Source: Scalesia atractyloides (taxonomy: Eukaryota; Streptophyta; Magnoliopsida; Asterales; Asteraceae). From it: a stretch of 64,000 nt of DNA. Below are positions 45,616-56,211 of the stretch, piece after piece. How positions within the stretch are numbered: position 1 is the stretch's first letter; every line of letters begins with the position of its first letter. The notes under the pieces are model-generated. The model was not told the DNA's origin. It saw only the letters and a program-made list of their open reading frames with translations, and searched no databases. A program made the translations under genes and the position numbers. The stretch spans positions 51,407,137 through 51,471,136 of the forward strand of contig CAMTDV010000017.1 of the NCBI GenBank assembly GCA_947069175.1. Direction: 5' to 3'.

Positions 45616-46609
45616 GGGTAGGGTTATTGTAAAAAGGGTGTGTTTTGTGAGAAGTGTAAGAAAGAATCTACACCATTTGATCTATAATCTAATGGTTGAG
45701 ATTATAATGGCAAAATTGTACATAGTGTTTACCATTAAAATAATTAATTTTCTAGATTAAGGGTATAAAGGTAAATTTAACATTTTTAAATTTAGAAACT
45801 CACATGGAATGCACATGCAAGTTCCCCCTTTCTTTTGAAAACGTCAATAACTTTTTATACGTAACTCTTTTTTTTTTTTAAATTACACTATAATAACGAG
45901 TGTTTTTTATCTTTAATATGAGTACCATATTGTTTTACTTATGTAGAGAAAAGAATTAAGTTTTGGTTGGATGTTTTAGTCCATGGTGTTTTTTCTATGT
46001 TCATACAATGGTGTTTTAATTGTACTGTGATTTAAGGCATTGTGTTTTACAGTAAAGCACCATGAACATAAATAAGACACCATAGCATTGCAAATAATGA
46101 ATTATGATTCAAGTGCAAATAATGAATTATGATTCAAGTCATGGTGTTTTAATATCTAGAGTATGTAACATTGTATTGTGATTACAGTCATGGTATTTTT
46201 ACATCTGGAATAGCAATAAAATCATTCTAAATGTTAAAACACCACGACTGTATTATGTATTATGATTCAACTCATGGTGTTTTTGAAATTTGTATGGTGT
46301 TTTATACCTGCAATAAATAATAAAACTCATTACAGATGTTAGAACACAATGGTTGTATTACGATTCAAGGTGTGATGTTTTCTAGAATTCGTATGGTGTT
46401 TTATACGAACTAATGATAAATTCCTAAAATAACTGATGAATTCCTAAATAACTTATGAATTCAGTTACAAGATTATATCTTTAATTAGGATTGTGGGTTA
46501 AATTACCATCTTACCCTTAAACTAATAAAATGGATAGGGACATGTGTCATCACCAGAGTCTTTCTTATCCTTCTCACACTTTTAGTCTTTTTTACAGGAT
46601 CCTAAACCT
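45616..46609. mobile_element. Mutator-like MITE containing an ATGGTGTTTT array
   Basis: The left end GGGTAGGGTTATTGTAAAAA ... GTGAGAAGTGTAAGAAAGA is mirrored at the right end (reverse complement AGGTTTAGGATCC ... GTGAGAAGGATAAGAAAGA). Flanks ATTATTTCC and GTTATTTCC (45607-45615, 46610-46618) match at 8 of 9 positions. The interior carries many copies of ATGGTGTTTTA in both orientations and a perfect 25-bp tandem duplication (about 46091-46139). No coding frame. Confidence 0.65.
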
Positions 46610-46618
46610 GTTATTTCC

Positions 46619-47810
46619 AACCCTATGTCGCTACCTAACCTTACCCCAACCCTACCTAACCTTAAAGAAAAAGTTCACATGCACACCAAATTCATCAAAA
46701 TTCAAAACACTTCAAGAACAAGGTTTCTTAGCTTGTGCGCCACATTTATTCGAAAACCGATCGACCTTGTCACTCGCCCCTCTCTCACCCTCGATTGCCG
46801 ACCGTCGTGAGACTGACTTCAAAATCAAAACTCAATATATGGGTTTGTAATTTGTCATCGCCACTCCTTTTATAGATTCAACACTCCTTTCATCATATTC
46901 TTTTCGTCGTAGCGTCACCATCACAGGCTCGTAGCCCTCCCCTCCCCGTTGTAGGTACCATTAAGTCTCGCGGCCCTTTTCCTCTTCCTGTCGTGACATT
47001 GCTCGCATAGACCTACTTGTATTTTTGTGAACGAACACAAAAAAAAAATAAATCTAGAAGTTTGATGTTCAAAATGAAATTAACAGTTGAAGTTTCTGCC
47101 TTAGAGTTGGAATAATGGTATAATTCCATGAAGATGAGATTTATGAACTTTTTGGTTCACACGTTGAATTTAGAATCTTTAACAAGAAGTTAATTATGGA
47201 TGAGGAAAATGAGTATCTTTATATATAATAAAAAAATAAATGGGTTGACCTGGTGCAATATTAGAGCTCCTCAACTCTGATTTTGGCTCCAAAATCCCGA
47301 GTCTAATTTTTCTTCAATGAAGCCCCGTATGCCCTACCCGATCCAATCAACCTGGATCCATATATAAAGCCCTTTTATTTTCTAAATGTGAGGAAAAAAC
47401 CCTAATCTCCTACGTCTTTTTCATGGTCGCTTCACTAGATCTAAGAAAAAAACCCTAATCTCCTACGTCTTCATGGTCATTTCATCTAGATATTCACACC
47501 GATCATCTTCTTCAATCGTACAGATAACTGTAGATTCATATTTTCTTTAAAACGTTTGAGATCTGTGTATTGAATTCCTCTGTGAAATTGCGATGGCATT
47601 TGATTTTCGCTTTGAAGATTGAAGATCCCGTTTTGTTTTTCCATTAATCGCAAATCTTAAAATTGATCTTAATCTTTGTTCGAGGTGTTTGCTGATGTGT
47701 TTGCAGTGTTAGACATACTTGTGCATTGTATTGGAAGATCGCAACGGTGACGGTAATCTTAAGGGTAAACCCTTTTAATCTATTTTACTTTTAATTTTTA
47801 GTGTACGTCA
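46619..47810. other. Unassigned; possible 5' region of a disrupted gene
   Basis: No protein recognised. 47390-47470 has AAAACCCTAATCTCCTACGTCTT twice in tandem, the AAACCCTAA motif being typical of plant 5' UTRs, and it is followed by intron-like T-rich DNA. It may be the leader of a gene cut off by the LINE and by the gypsy relic at about 50.09 kb. Confidence 0.3.
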
Positions 47811-47826
47811 ACTACTTTGGGTGAAA
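47811..47826. repeat. LINE target site duplication (left)
   Basis: ACTACTTTGGGTGAAA, repeated exactly at 49944-49959 after the poly(A). Confidence 0.88.
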
Positions 47827-49943
47827 GGAAAAACCCTAGTTTTCTCTCTAGCTATGAAGAAAAACGGTACCCTCCATTCTTTGATCAAAAATTCGTGATT
47901 CTATCATGATTATGGGGATTGATTGTGTGATTAGGGTGTACTAATTCCTGATTTACACTTCCAATTCAGTATAATCACTAGGGATCCGTTTTTATACATT
48001 AGGGTTACGTTTTCTTCTTCTCTTTTTGCGTTTTTCTTGGCTGTCGGTTCTTAATTGGGTTTCTTGGTTCATTTTGGGTTGGGTTATTCAAGAGAGAGTG
48101 TTAAAGATTGGCCATCGTTTCTGAATTGGAAGGATTAGTGTTCTTTCCAGGTGATATTAGGGTTTGACGAATTTGATTGTTTAGGTTCTTAAAGTACGAA
48201 ATAGGGTTTCAATATTGGCTGCAATTCTTGATCAACACTGGGTTTGACGGCTACCTCAAAGTGTTTGACACATTTGATTACTCAACTTCAGGGACTGTTC
48301 TGATTTGCTTTGTTTAGATCAATGGAGGGTACTCCTGGTCCACCAAGTACCAAGAAGGTTACTTTTCATGCTAGTACGAAATTCGAGGGCATTGCTAGTA
48401 AGGTGGTGAATATAGATGGCATTCCTCTAATTCCACGATGGGGGACGTTTGCTAATGAAAAACTAGTCTCGGGAATTAAGGAAATACAGTCCGAAAAGGT
48501 GGACCTATCTACGAGCAAATCGGCTGTTGATTTGAGGTGAATTTGGAGCATGGTTCATACGTTGATTCTGTACAAGCTGGTACGCCAAAAATCAGGTCAA
48601 TTTTCGGTATTTGGAGTCATTGGATAAACAACAAGATGTTGATGTGGTCCTCCCTAGGGAATCAGTGAAAGCCGTTCAAGATAAACTAGCTTTCACAATC
48701 TATGGGTACTTCATAGGGGATAGAGTTGCATATCCTATTGTGGATCATTTTGTGCGAATGAACTGGAGGAGATATGGGCTTCAAAAAGCAATGATGAATG
48801 CAAATGGCTTCTTCTTTTTCAAGTTTGCTGATGAGAAGGGTATGCTTGATGTGCTTAAGGGAGGACCCTGGCTGATCCGCAACAAGCCTATCTTCTTGAA
48901 CACATGGTCTCCTACTACTACCCTTAAAAAGGAAGATATCAAGAAAGCTGCAGTTTGGGTAAAATTGCATGATGTTCCTCTTGCAGCTTATACTGATGAT
49001 GGCTTGAGCATGTTGGCTTCAAAAATTGGGTCTCCTAGGTTGCTTGACTCCTACACTGCTTCTATGTGGTTTGAAAATTGGGGAAGGAGTTCCTATGCTA
49101 GGGCTCTTATTGAAATTTCAGCTGAACACGAGTTTAAGGAAGTGATATCTATGGCTATTCCTGATTTGGATGGGGAGAAATATGTTACGGAGAAGGTTAA
49201 GGTGGAGTATGAGTGGAAGCCCCCCGAGATGTGCTCATTGTGGTGTTTTTTGGACATGATAGTGGAGCTTGTCCCAAACAGGTTGTTTCTACATCTAAAC
49301 TCCCTCCTAAAACTCCTATAGTAGATGGGGATGGCTACATTGAAGTCACGAATAGGAAAGTGGTTAGGAAACGTGGGGTTCCGGTTCAAAATCATAAACC
49401 AAAGTTTGAATATAAGCTGTTGAATTACAAGAAAATGGTTGGGAACATATCTTCACTTGCTAATAAGGGTCCAATCCAGACTCACAACCCCTTTAGTGCG
49501 CTTAATACTGGAATGAAGAGAACTATGGGGCCGCAAAGTAATGAAGATTTGGATAATGATGATGTTGAGGTGGTGTATGATGAAATGATAGGCATCCAGA
49601 AGCCGGAAAAACCAGGGGCAAGCACCTCTTCTACACTGGTCTCCAATGGATAGGATTATGGATTTGTGGTACACCTGGGGATCCTTGGGTGGAACTTTCA
49701 TTTTTGATGATGGCGGCTTATGGTTTTATTATCTCTAAGTGTTTGTCTACTTTATTGATCATGTAATCTTGATTAGTTGGTAGGCTAGTTTTATTTGTTT
49801 TTTCTTTGTTGAGTTGTCTCATTGTTAACATACATGGGGATTGTCCCATATATGAACTAGTGCGGAAATCATCCCACTACTTGTACTTATTGGCGGTTGT
49901 CTATATATAGAATTCACCGGGGTAATCCTTTACCAAAAAAAAA
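47827..49943 (+). mobile_element. LINE with ORF1 only (ORF2 absent)
   Basis: It is bounded by a 15-16-bp target duplication, has a 5' UTR-like leader (47827-48321), an ORF1 relic (48322-49653), a 3' UTR of about 280 bp and an A9-10 tail (about 49935-49944). Nothing resembling the endonuclease or reverse transcriptase lies between ORF1 and the tail. A complete left end plus tail and duplication means it was inserted in this form, not truncated on arrival at its 5' end. Confidence 0.82.
48322..49653 (+). pseudogene. LINE ORF1 protein (DUF4283 plus zinc knuckle), frameshifted
   Basis: The ATG at 48322 starts MEGTPGPPSTKKVTF. After a frameshift between 48540 and about 48590 the DUF4283 RNA-binding-type domain runs from NFRYLESLDK through YGYFIGDRVAYPIVDHFVR, GFFFFKF, GGPWLIRNKP and VWVKLHDVPL. 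A CCHC knuckle follows at about 49215-49275, but a C6 run and a T6 run each carry one base too many, changing frame twice across the knuckle. The last part (GDGYIEVTNRKVVRKRG ... NPFSALN) ends at 49653. ORF1 would coat LINE RNA. As read, it cannot be made whole. Confidence 0.85.
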
Positions 49944-49959
49944 ACTACTTTGGGTGAAA
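49944..49959. repeat. LINE target site duplication (right)
   Basis: ACTACTTTGGGTGAAA, identical to 47811-47826. The first A is shared with the poly(A). Confidence 0.88.
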
Positions 49960-50084
49960 AGGGTTTTAATTCCTTATGGCTGAGAGTCATACATAGCTAT
50001 CTGATATGTGCTCTAAAGTTTATTAGCATATCTTCTGTTAAGTTGTCAAAAATCATTGATTATGCTTGTGTCAAAAATCATTGT

Positions 50085-50928
50085 TTTTTCTTGGTCTTCC
50101 GGGGCTATTGGTATTTGAAAATAACCTGAAAAACCATCTAAAAACAATAAAATTTTTGACCGGACAGTCTTTCCAACATTCGATCAATAAAACGCAAAGG
50201 GAAGTGATCTATCCTCATTGCCTCATTTAATCTACGATAGTCTATGCAAACTCTCCACCCAGTGACGGCTCTTGTGGGTATCAACTCGTTTTTTTCATTT
50301 GTTACTACCGTCATTCCTCCTTTTTTGGGAACTACTTGAACGGGACTCACCCATGGGCTATTAGAAATTGGGTAGGTGAGCCCAGCATGAAGTAGTTTGA
50401 TGACTTCATTTTTAACCACTTCTTGAACATTTGGATTAACTCTAGGTTGTGGTTGTATTACCGATTTGTAGTCATCTTCCATTAAAATTTTGTGTGTGCA
50501 CATGGAAGGATTTATTCCTTTTATATCTACAAGCTTCCATGCAATTGCGTTTTTATGTTTTTTTAAAAGTGAAATTAATTTTTCTTTCTCTAAACTAGTT
50601 AATTTAAAGAAATAATTACGGGAAGTGTACCATGCTTGTCTAGAAAAGCGTATTCCAAACCTTCTGGGAGATCTTTGAGCTCGAGCGGTGGGTCTTTAGG
50701 AGACTCCTTATTTGGTTGATCTTGGTCGAGGACCAGAAAAGTTTGTTCAATGGCGTTTTCTTCTTGGACAAGTTGGTGGAACTCTTCTTCTATATCGGGT
50801 GGCTCATCTTCATCTTCAATTAGGGAGTCGTCGTTACCAAACGGGTATTTTGTGACTTGGTCAAGATTGACATAACTTTTGTCGGCCCCTAATTGAATTG
50901 GTAAATTATTTTGCTTCCGGTTGATCAA
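50085..50928 (-). pseudogene. Reverse transcriptase N-terminal part (Athila/Tat-like)
   Basis: The frame 50928-50599 ends with LELKDLPEGLEYAFLDKHG, the standard lead-in to RT. The frame 50503-50138 reads NEVIKLLHAGLTYPISNSPW, VSPVQVVPKKGG, VCIDYRRLNEA and LERLSGQKFYCF. A frame change at about 50148 shifts the following LDGFSGYFQIPIAPEDQEK to another frame. The sequence ends there, before the catalytic YxDD box. The 50503-50599 gap contains another frameshift. Confidence 0.88.
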
Positions 50929-50929
50929 C

Positions 50930-51065
50930 GCTTGATTGGTTTTTACGAAGGTCGCCCTAATACAAGCGGAGCATCATCGAGGATGATGAAGTCGGTGGGT
51001 ACTACCGCTTTGTTTGTTTGTACTAACACATCCTCAACTACTCCCGTTGTTTTTATCATCTTTCA
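50930..51065 (-). pseudogene. Aspartic protease remnant (Athila/Tat-like)
   Basis: The minus strand reads GVVEDVLVQTNKAVVPTDF and DDAPLVLGRP, the C-terminal half of the retropepsin of these elements. The catalytic DTG box is not recognisable in the degraded DNA upstream. Confidence 0.7.
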
Positions 51066-51255
51066 ATTAGATGGAAAAATGGGGATTTGAAGTGGAGAAA
51101 AATCACTAGTATTTAATTTTTCAAAAATGTAGTTAGGCATTATGTTAACACAAAGATCTTTGTCGATGGTGATATTGCTAATAAAGTTATTTTGAAAAAA
51201 AACATGGAACCGGTGTTATGCTATTTTCAATTTGTTCATCTCTTATTAGCGTAGC

Positions 51256-51816
51256 TTAATCATTTGTTAATTTAATGCTAACCATTTCATCAATTTTAGC
51301 GCTAGTGTTTAACTCTTTTAAAAACTTAGCATGAGTGGAAACCAAGCAATGGTTCTCGAAAGAAGGTGGTAAAATGTTAATTTCTTGAAAATTTGCTTTT
51401 CGTTCGAAATTTTTTATTGTCGACTTACTTGACTCATTGCTTGACTCATGCGTAGGTTTTTCACTTACTTGTTCTTCCATTTTTATTTCTTTGAGTATTA
51501 CCTCCTTGGTACAAACAACTTCTTCCCTTACTCTAGATTCTTTTAGCAACCGCTCAAGGGTTTTAAGATGTTCTATTATTCGTTCGGCTTCAGGAAGGAT
51601 AGTTGGTGGTGTGTCAAACTGAGTGGGATAAATGTTCCAATCAACGCTTGATCTTGGAGACTCAAAACAAGGTTCCTCATAAAAATATGAGGCGCATGGT
51701 TGAAATAAGTCACAATATTGTACTGAGTGGGGATTATCGCAAATGGTACAATATTCTTCCTCATAATAATCATCCTCTAAGTAGTAGTGAGCGTAATCTC
51801 CTGAATATTGATCCAT
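51256..51816 (-). pseudogene. Gag-pol linker frame (Athila/Tat-like)
   Basis: A 186-codon frame starts MDQYSGDYAHYYLEDDYYEEE, has a single CTICDNPHSVQYC cluster (a half-knuckle) and a charged coiled-coil-like stretch (LKTLERLLKESRVREEVV). In this branch such text lies between the capsid and protease. The capsid domain itself is missing, so an internal deletion is likely. Confidence 0.6.
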
Positions 51817-51879
51817 AAGGAAATATCCAATGGATTACAGAGTCTCGGGACTAAAAAAAATAAGAAGTTGAAAACAGAA

Positions 51880-52020
51880 ACAAAAGCTCACCACGACCCC
51901 GTGTTCAGTGAGCACGGCCCGTGGTCAGACTATATATTTGGGCGTTTGAAAATTTTGTTTCAGTAATCTGCAGCACGGGGGCGTGTCCAGTGGGCGCGGC
52001 CCGTGTTCAGCTTACTGTAA
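51880..52020. repeat. CACGGCCCGTG-type palindrome cluster (interior side)
   Basis: At least four units of the form CACGACCCCGTG / GCACGGCCCGTGG / GGGCGCGGCCCGTG, spaced 15-60 bp. The same motif type appears in the LTR at 53325-53610 and in the LTR fragment at 35070-35335. Confidence 0.75.
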
Positions 52021-52122
52021 AAATTAAAATTATCTAAAAATAAGAAAACAAGCACGCAGTTTTGAAAATAGTTTTGAAAAATGAGTAGGCCGTTGATTTT
52101 AAGCTTTCTTAAATTCTTGTAT

Positions 52123-52139
52123 CCCCGGCAACGGCGCCA
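52123..52139 (-). other. Primer binding site, tRNA-Asp
   Basis: On the minus strand TGGCGCCGTTGCCGGGG, complementary to the 3' end of plant tRNA-Asp, just inside the LTR. Confidence 0.88.
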
Positions 52140-52530
52140 AAAACCTGGTGTGTGCTAAGCGTACTATATTTTTATTGTCATTTTTAGTCTATTTTACGCA
52201 TAGTCAAGTTTTAAATTTATAAACATGATATTCTACTAACACTAAACACACACTTGGGCAAGTGCGCCCATCGTGAGCGTAGTATAGCGTTGGTAAGATA
52301 TCGAGGATCGTCCAAGGACACAAGAGCTTTTACCGGTTTATCGTCAACGTCTAATCAATCTAACTTTTTTTGATAAAAGTTTTAAAACATAAAGATAAAT
52401 AAAAAGATAAGTAAAATAAAATGAAATGCAAATAGACAAGATAGAATCACTTGGTTCCAACTTCTCTTTTATGTATCCTTTGATAGTTTTCGCACTTTCG
52501 GACTTTTTAAGAGATTATCTTAGTTATAGT

Positions 52531-52770
52531 AGTAGGCCCCTCTTTTGAAGATGACGTTACCCTCAACCCAGTGGTTTGATTCAGCAGGGATACAATCCCA
52601 AAGGGTCGGAATATTGGAAGACAATTAAGTAAGTTATTAATGCGAAAAGTGGTAGGCCCCTCTTTTGAAGGTGACGTTACCCTCGGCTAAGTGGTTTGAG
52701 TCAACAGGGATACAATCCCAAGTAGCCGGTTTAAAATATTAATAGTAGTTTACATATGAGGGGTTCAAGC
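52531..52770. repeat. 120-bp tandem repeat in LTR
   Basis: AGTAGGCCCCTCTTTTGAAG at 52531 recurs as GGTAGGCCCCTCTTTTGAAG at 52651, with the downstream sequence largely conserved. The LTR fragment at 34691 keeps just one unit. Confidence 0.85.
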
Positions 52771-53324
52771 CATTCGCGCCCCCGCCATCCAATACCCGTT
52801 GAGCATTGAAGGAGGCCCTAATAGGCTTGAACCAAGTCCTCACAGGATCTATACACTGAACGAGACAAGAACTTTACCAAACCACCCTTCTAACCCCCTT
52901 CCAAGTAGTTAACGCGCTTTATATAGACCGTAAAGACACGAATGAGCAAATCAATGACATCATGAAGAAATGGTTAGGAAAATTCACTTTCATCATAAGA
53001 AACTAGTTATTAAAGTCATTAATACAAACCCAAATAAAAGTGCTGAAAGATTAAAGACTAAAAGTAATACATAAAAGATTAGTCTTCACCAAGTGATGTA
53101 AGGAATTTAGCCAAGCATGGCCTTTGTTTGACAAGAACCCTTACAATCTATCTTGGATCCCGAGACTACTACACACTCTAAAGATGGAAGATGGATGATG
53201 GTGGTGGGTGTTGGTGTTGTAGTGGTGGTGGAGTGGTGGCAAAGTGAGAGAGAAGTGGTTTGCCAAGGGATGATTTTGTGGGTAACCAAGCACCCCCATT
53301 TATAGTCTGAACAAAAGCCCGGCC

Positions 53325-53612
53325 ATGGCTCCATGTCCAGCAGACATGGCCCGTGGCCAACATCCCTCTCTTTCTTCATTATTGCATTTGTCAGCAGAGG
53401 GCCCCACACGACCCGTGGCCTTTGGGCACGGCCCCATGGTCAACTGTTCGATGTACTATCCAGATTCTGCAAATCTTATAGTTGACCACGGCCCGTGTTA
53501 CTCTGGACACGGCCCGTGGTGGGAGTGGAAGCTTCTGAATGTTTTGTCTTGTAGTGCAAGGCTTGACCACGACCCATGCTTGGTGGACACGGCCCGTGCT
53601 CATCTTCTATGA
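53325..53612. repeat. CACGGCCCGTG-type palindrome cluster (LTR side)
   Basis: About eight units such as GACATGGCCCGTGG, GGGCACGGCCCCATGG, GACCACGGCCCGTG and GACACGGCCCGTGG, spaced 15-80 bp, in the upstream (U3) part of the minus-strand LTR. Each unit is nearly self-complementary and pairs with its neighbours. Confidence 0.8.
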
Positions 53613-53845
53613 TCTGGTTTTTGTCTTTTGGGGTGTTGCTGAGGGGTCGGGCATGGCTTGCTATTCCTTCTTTCTGTATTTATGTTGGTTTTAGCTGCTT
53701 ATTTGCTTCTTTTGTTCGTTTGAGCTCTTTTTATCCTAAAAATACAAGAGGAACAAAGAAACTTGCTTTTTCAACTTTAGTACTAAAAAGGGTTAGTTTT
53801 ATGCCTCATTTGATGTAATTTATATGTTGCATTTTGTGTACATCA

Positions 53846-54410
53846 CATATGCACCGAATTTTATAATTAAGTGTGCACTCATAATTACTCAATTCTTTGC
53901 ATAGTCCACATAGTTCATTTTGTGATGTGCGGGGGAAAAATCAAACAAATAAATTCACAGAAAACATTTTAACATAACTCGTCTAGACCACCAAAGGGTC
54001 TTTTTAACTTTGAATCAAATAATGGTTTGGAATAGTACTTTGGAATCCAAGGATCTAACTATTGGCATAGAAAAACCCATTAAGGATTTAGAATAGTACT
54101 TTAGGATCCAGAGATCTAACTATTTGCATATGAAGATCAATCATGGATTTGGGATTTGTACTTTGTTTCTTAGATGAAACGTGTACATAGGATTTTTCAT
54201 AGAGATCGCGAGCGATCTCAAAGATGGAAGAAATCACGAGAGTAGTTCAATTTGCAAGGAACAATATCCTCGGTGTCGGTATTGTAGAGGTATGTCACAC
54301 ATGCACGTAATCATACTGGTTTGGTAAATAAAATTGAAATAACAAGATTATTTATAAACCAACCAAAATGTTTCAAGATTCTTGGATAAACAGAGTGAAA
54401 ACGAAAAAGT
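53846..54410. other. Gene-free junction with short tandem repeat
   Basis: Between the Athila/Tat-like LTR and the next gag relic. A unit of about 68 bp (GGTTTGGAATAGTACTTTGG ... ATCTAACTATT) is repeated with divergence at 54022-54160. No gene. Confidence 0.5.
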
Positions 54411-55600
54411 TTAAATGTTCACAGTTGCATCGTCATTAGTACTAGTCTCGTTAGCATTTATGTTAAATGCTCGTCCACGCGATGGATTCACATTAACGAG
54501 CTTCGGGCAATTGTTTCTGTGGTTAGTAAGATCACCACAATTGTAGCACGATCCAGGTGGATAATGAGGTCGAGTAAGAGGTGCTTGAGGAGCAATATGT
54601 GGAGTAGGGTTTGTGACATTTTGGTTTTGGATGTTGGTAGCAAAACGATATGCATTAACCAAATGTCCCAATCGTCCATAGTGGGTACATTCGCGACATG
54701 GTGATTGATATAGATGGTGACGGTTACATTTGTTGCATAGAGGTGCGGTTCCAGCATATGTTTTCCTATCACGAGGTTGTGCTAGTTGATTGGGAGCAAC
54801 TTGGTTGTTCTGTGGAACTACAACAAAGTTTTGTGAAGCCTTTTGCTTCTTTGACTTCTTGGAGGGTTCAGTTTTGGTTTCCTTTGGTTTTTCTTGTATA
54901 GTCTTGTCAGATGGTTTCTTGTCGCCTTTATGGAAAAGTTTACCCTTCTTGACTTGAGAGTCGGTTAGGGTAGCTGCTAGTTCAATGGCTTGTCTAACTA
55001 TAGCAGGACTGCTACCAATGACTATGTCCTGAACTGGGTCAGGTAGGCCATCAATGTACTTTTCGATTGCCTTATCCAAAGACAACCATCGTAGGACATA
55101 ACAAACTTAGCTCCTTATATCGGTCAGTGTAGGCAGGATGTTCTCCACTATCTTGTTTAAGATCGTGGAACTCATTCTCAAGTGTCTTCTATTCATGATG
55201 TCTGCAGAATTCTTTCATCATGAGAGCTCTAAGCTCTTCCCATGTTTGAGCCAATGCCACACCAGCACCTCTATCCCTCTTAACTCCGTTCACCACGGGA
55301 GTGCTCTCTTTTGGAAAACACTCGAAGCAACTCTACTTTGCGCTCATTTGGACATTGAACATGGAGGAAAGTGCTTTTGATACTCTCAAACCATTGTAGG
55401 AGCCCAGTAGCTCCCTCAGACCCACTAATGTTGAGTGGTTTAGACGAATTAAATTGTTTAAAGTTGCACGGAGCAGGTGCATTGTTGTTGTTGTTGGCTT
55501 GGTTTAGTTGGGTCACAAGGTTTGGGAGTACAGCAGCCATCTGCTGAGCAATTAGAGCCGCCATTTCAGCGACTTGGTTAGTGTTGCGACGAGGAGGCAT
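54411..55600 (-). pseudogene. gag of a chromovirus-like gypsy element
   Basis: The frame starts MPPRRNTNQVAEMAALIAQQ at 55600 and resembles the gag of the 10.36-kb element (AALIAQQMAAVLP; GATGLLQWFESIKSTF). It breaks between 55280 and 55085, then resumes with LDKAIEKYIDGLPDPVQDIV, a Lys-rich segment and two Cys clusters. In the second, CYNCGDLTNHRNNC, the His is displaced by one position from CX2CX4HX4C, so this knuckle is probably dead. The frame stops at 54411 and no protease or RT follows. Confidence 0.82.
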
Positions 55601-56194
55601 TCTAAAAGAGAGGAGGAAATATAAGAGAAAACGAATTGGATGGATAAAGGATAGTCAAAATGAATGTTAAAAATATCGACGAAGTATAAGGATTGTGATC
55701 ATTTGTTCGTTACTTAAAACAAACAAACGACATAGTGACTAATCAAAGTAAATGGGTCTTTATAATGTATCGCGAAGACATGCTTTAGCCTATAAGCGGA
55801 CACTCACCCCAAGAGTTCCCAGGTAAGAGTGACTGGTCCGATGATGTGGATTTGTACGAACACTCTAGCCTTAGATAGAAAACTCAAGGTACAGGCATCC
55901 ACTCTTCTGGATTGCATATGTTCACATTATTAAAGCCCAAACTTTGACGAGATTGAAAACTTTGAAGGCATAAAGCCCAAAAACAAATCATCTAAGGATA
56001 AATGATTTCTTGTGAAGTTTTGGAAAAAAATTTGGCTTTCAAGGATGTATTATGCTTTGTTTTTGGTAATCACCTAAGGATAGGTGATGGTAGTGTATTA
56101 AGAATCTAAACACAAGATAACTTGCGTTAGGGTCCTAGGAAGGTTATAGTCTAGGTCAAAAGTAATGCTAATAACCTAATTCCCTATAACCATG
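55601..56194 (-). other. Leader between primer site and gag
   Basis: About 590 nt, no frame of note. It contains the phrase TAAGGATAAATGATT / TAAGGATAGGTGATG repeated (55990-56090). Confidence 0.5.
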
Positions 56195-56206
56195 GCTCTG
56201 ATACGA
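56195..56206 (-). other. Primer binding site, tRNA-iMet-like
   Basis: On the minus strand TCGTATCAGAGC, eleven of twelve matches to the iMet primer site, a few bases after the LTR end. Confidence 0.8.
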
Positions 56207-56211
56207 ATCTT

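Larger units (their letters stand above)
50085..53845 (-). mobile_element. Athila/Tat-like Ty3/gypsy relic, 5' half
   Basis: On the minus strand: LTR 53845-52146, tRNA-Asp primer site, a long region with a gag/linker frame, protease motif, and the N-terminal part of RT. It stops at about 50085 in the middle of RT and has no 3' LTR. The primer type and the text of PR-RT suggest the Athila/Tat (non-chromovirus) branch. Confidence 0.75.
52146..53845 (-). repeat. 5' LTR of Athila/Tat-like element, 1.7 kb
   Basis: On the minus strand it starts TGATGTACAC at 53845 and ends ...CACACCA at 52146, six bases before the primer site. TATA box TCTATATAAAG at about 52918-52928. It has a 120-bp tandem repeat (52531-52650, 52651-52770) and a GC-palindrome cluster in U3. 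Confidence 0.75.

Noticed and set aside
45616..46609. Helitron assignment for the ATGGTGTTTT element
   Set aside because: The ends form long inverted repeats with a 9-bp-type duplication, which Helitrons lack.
48310..48321. LINE ORF1 start at 48310
   Set aside because: That codon is TTG; the first ATG in frame is at 48322.
53107..53818. Several overlapping ORFs near 53.1-53.8 kb
   Set aside because: They arise from GC-rich palindromes in the LTR, occur on both strands and have no domain.
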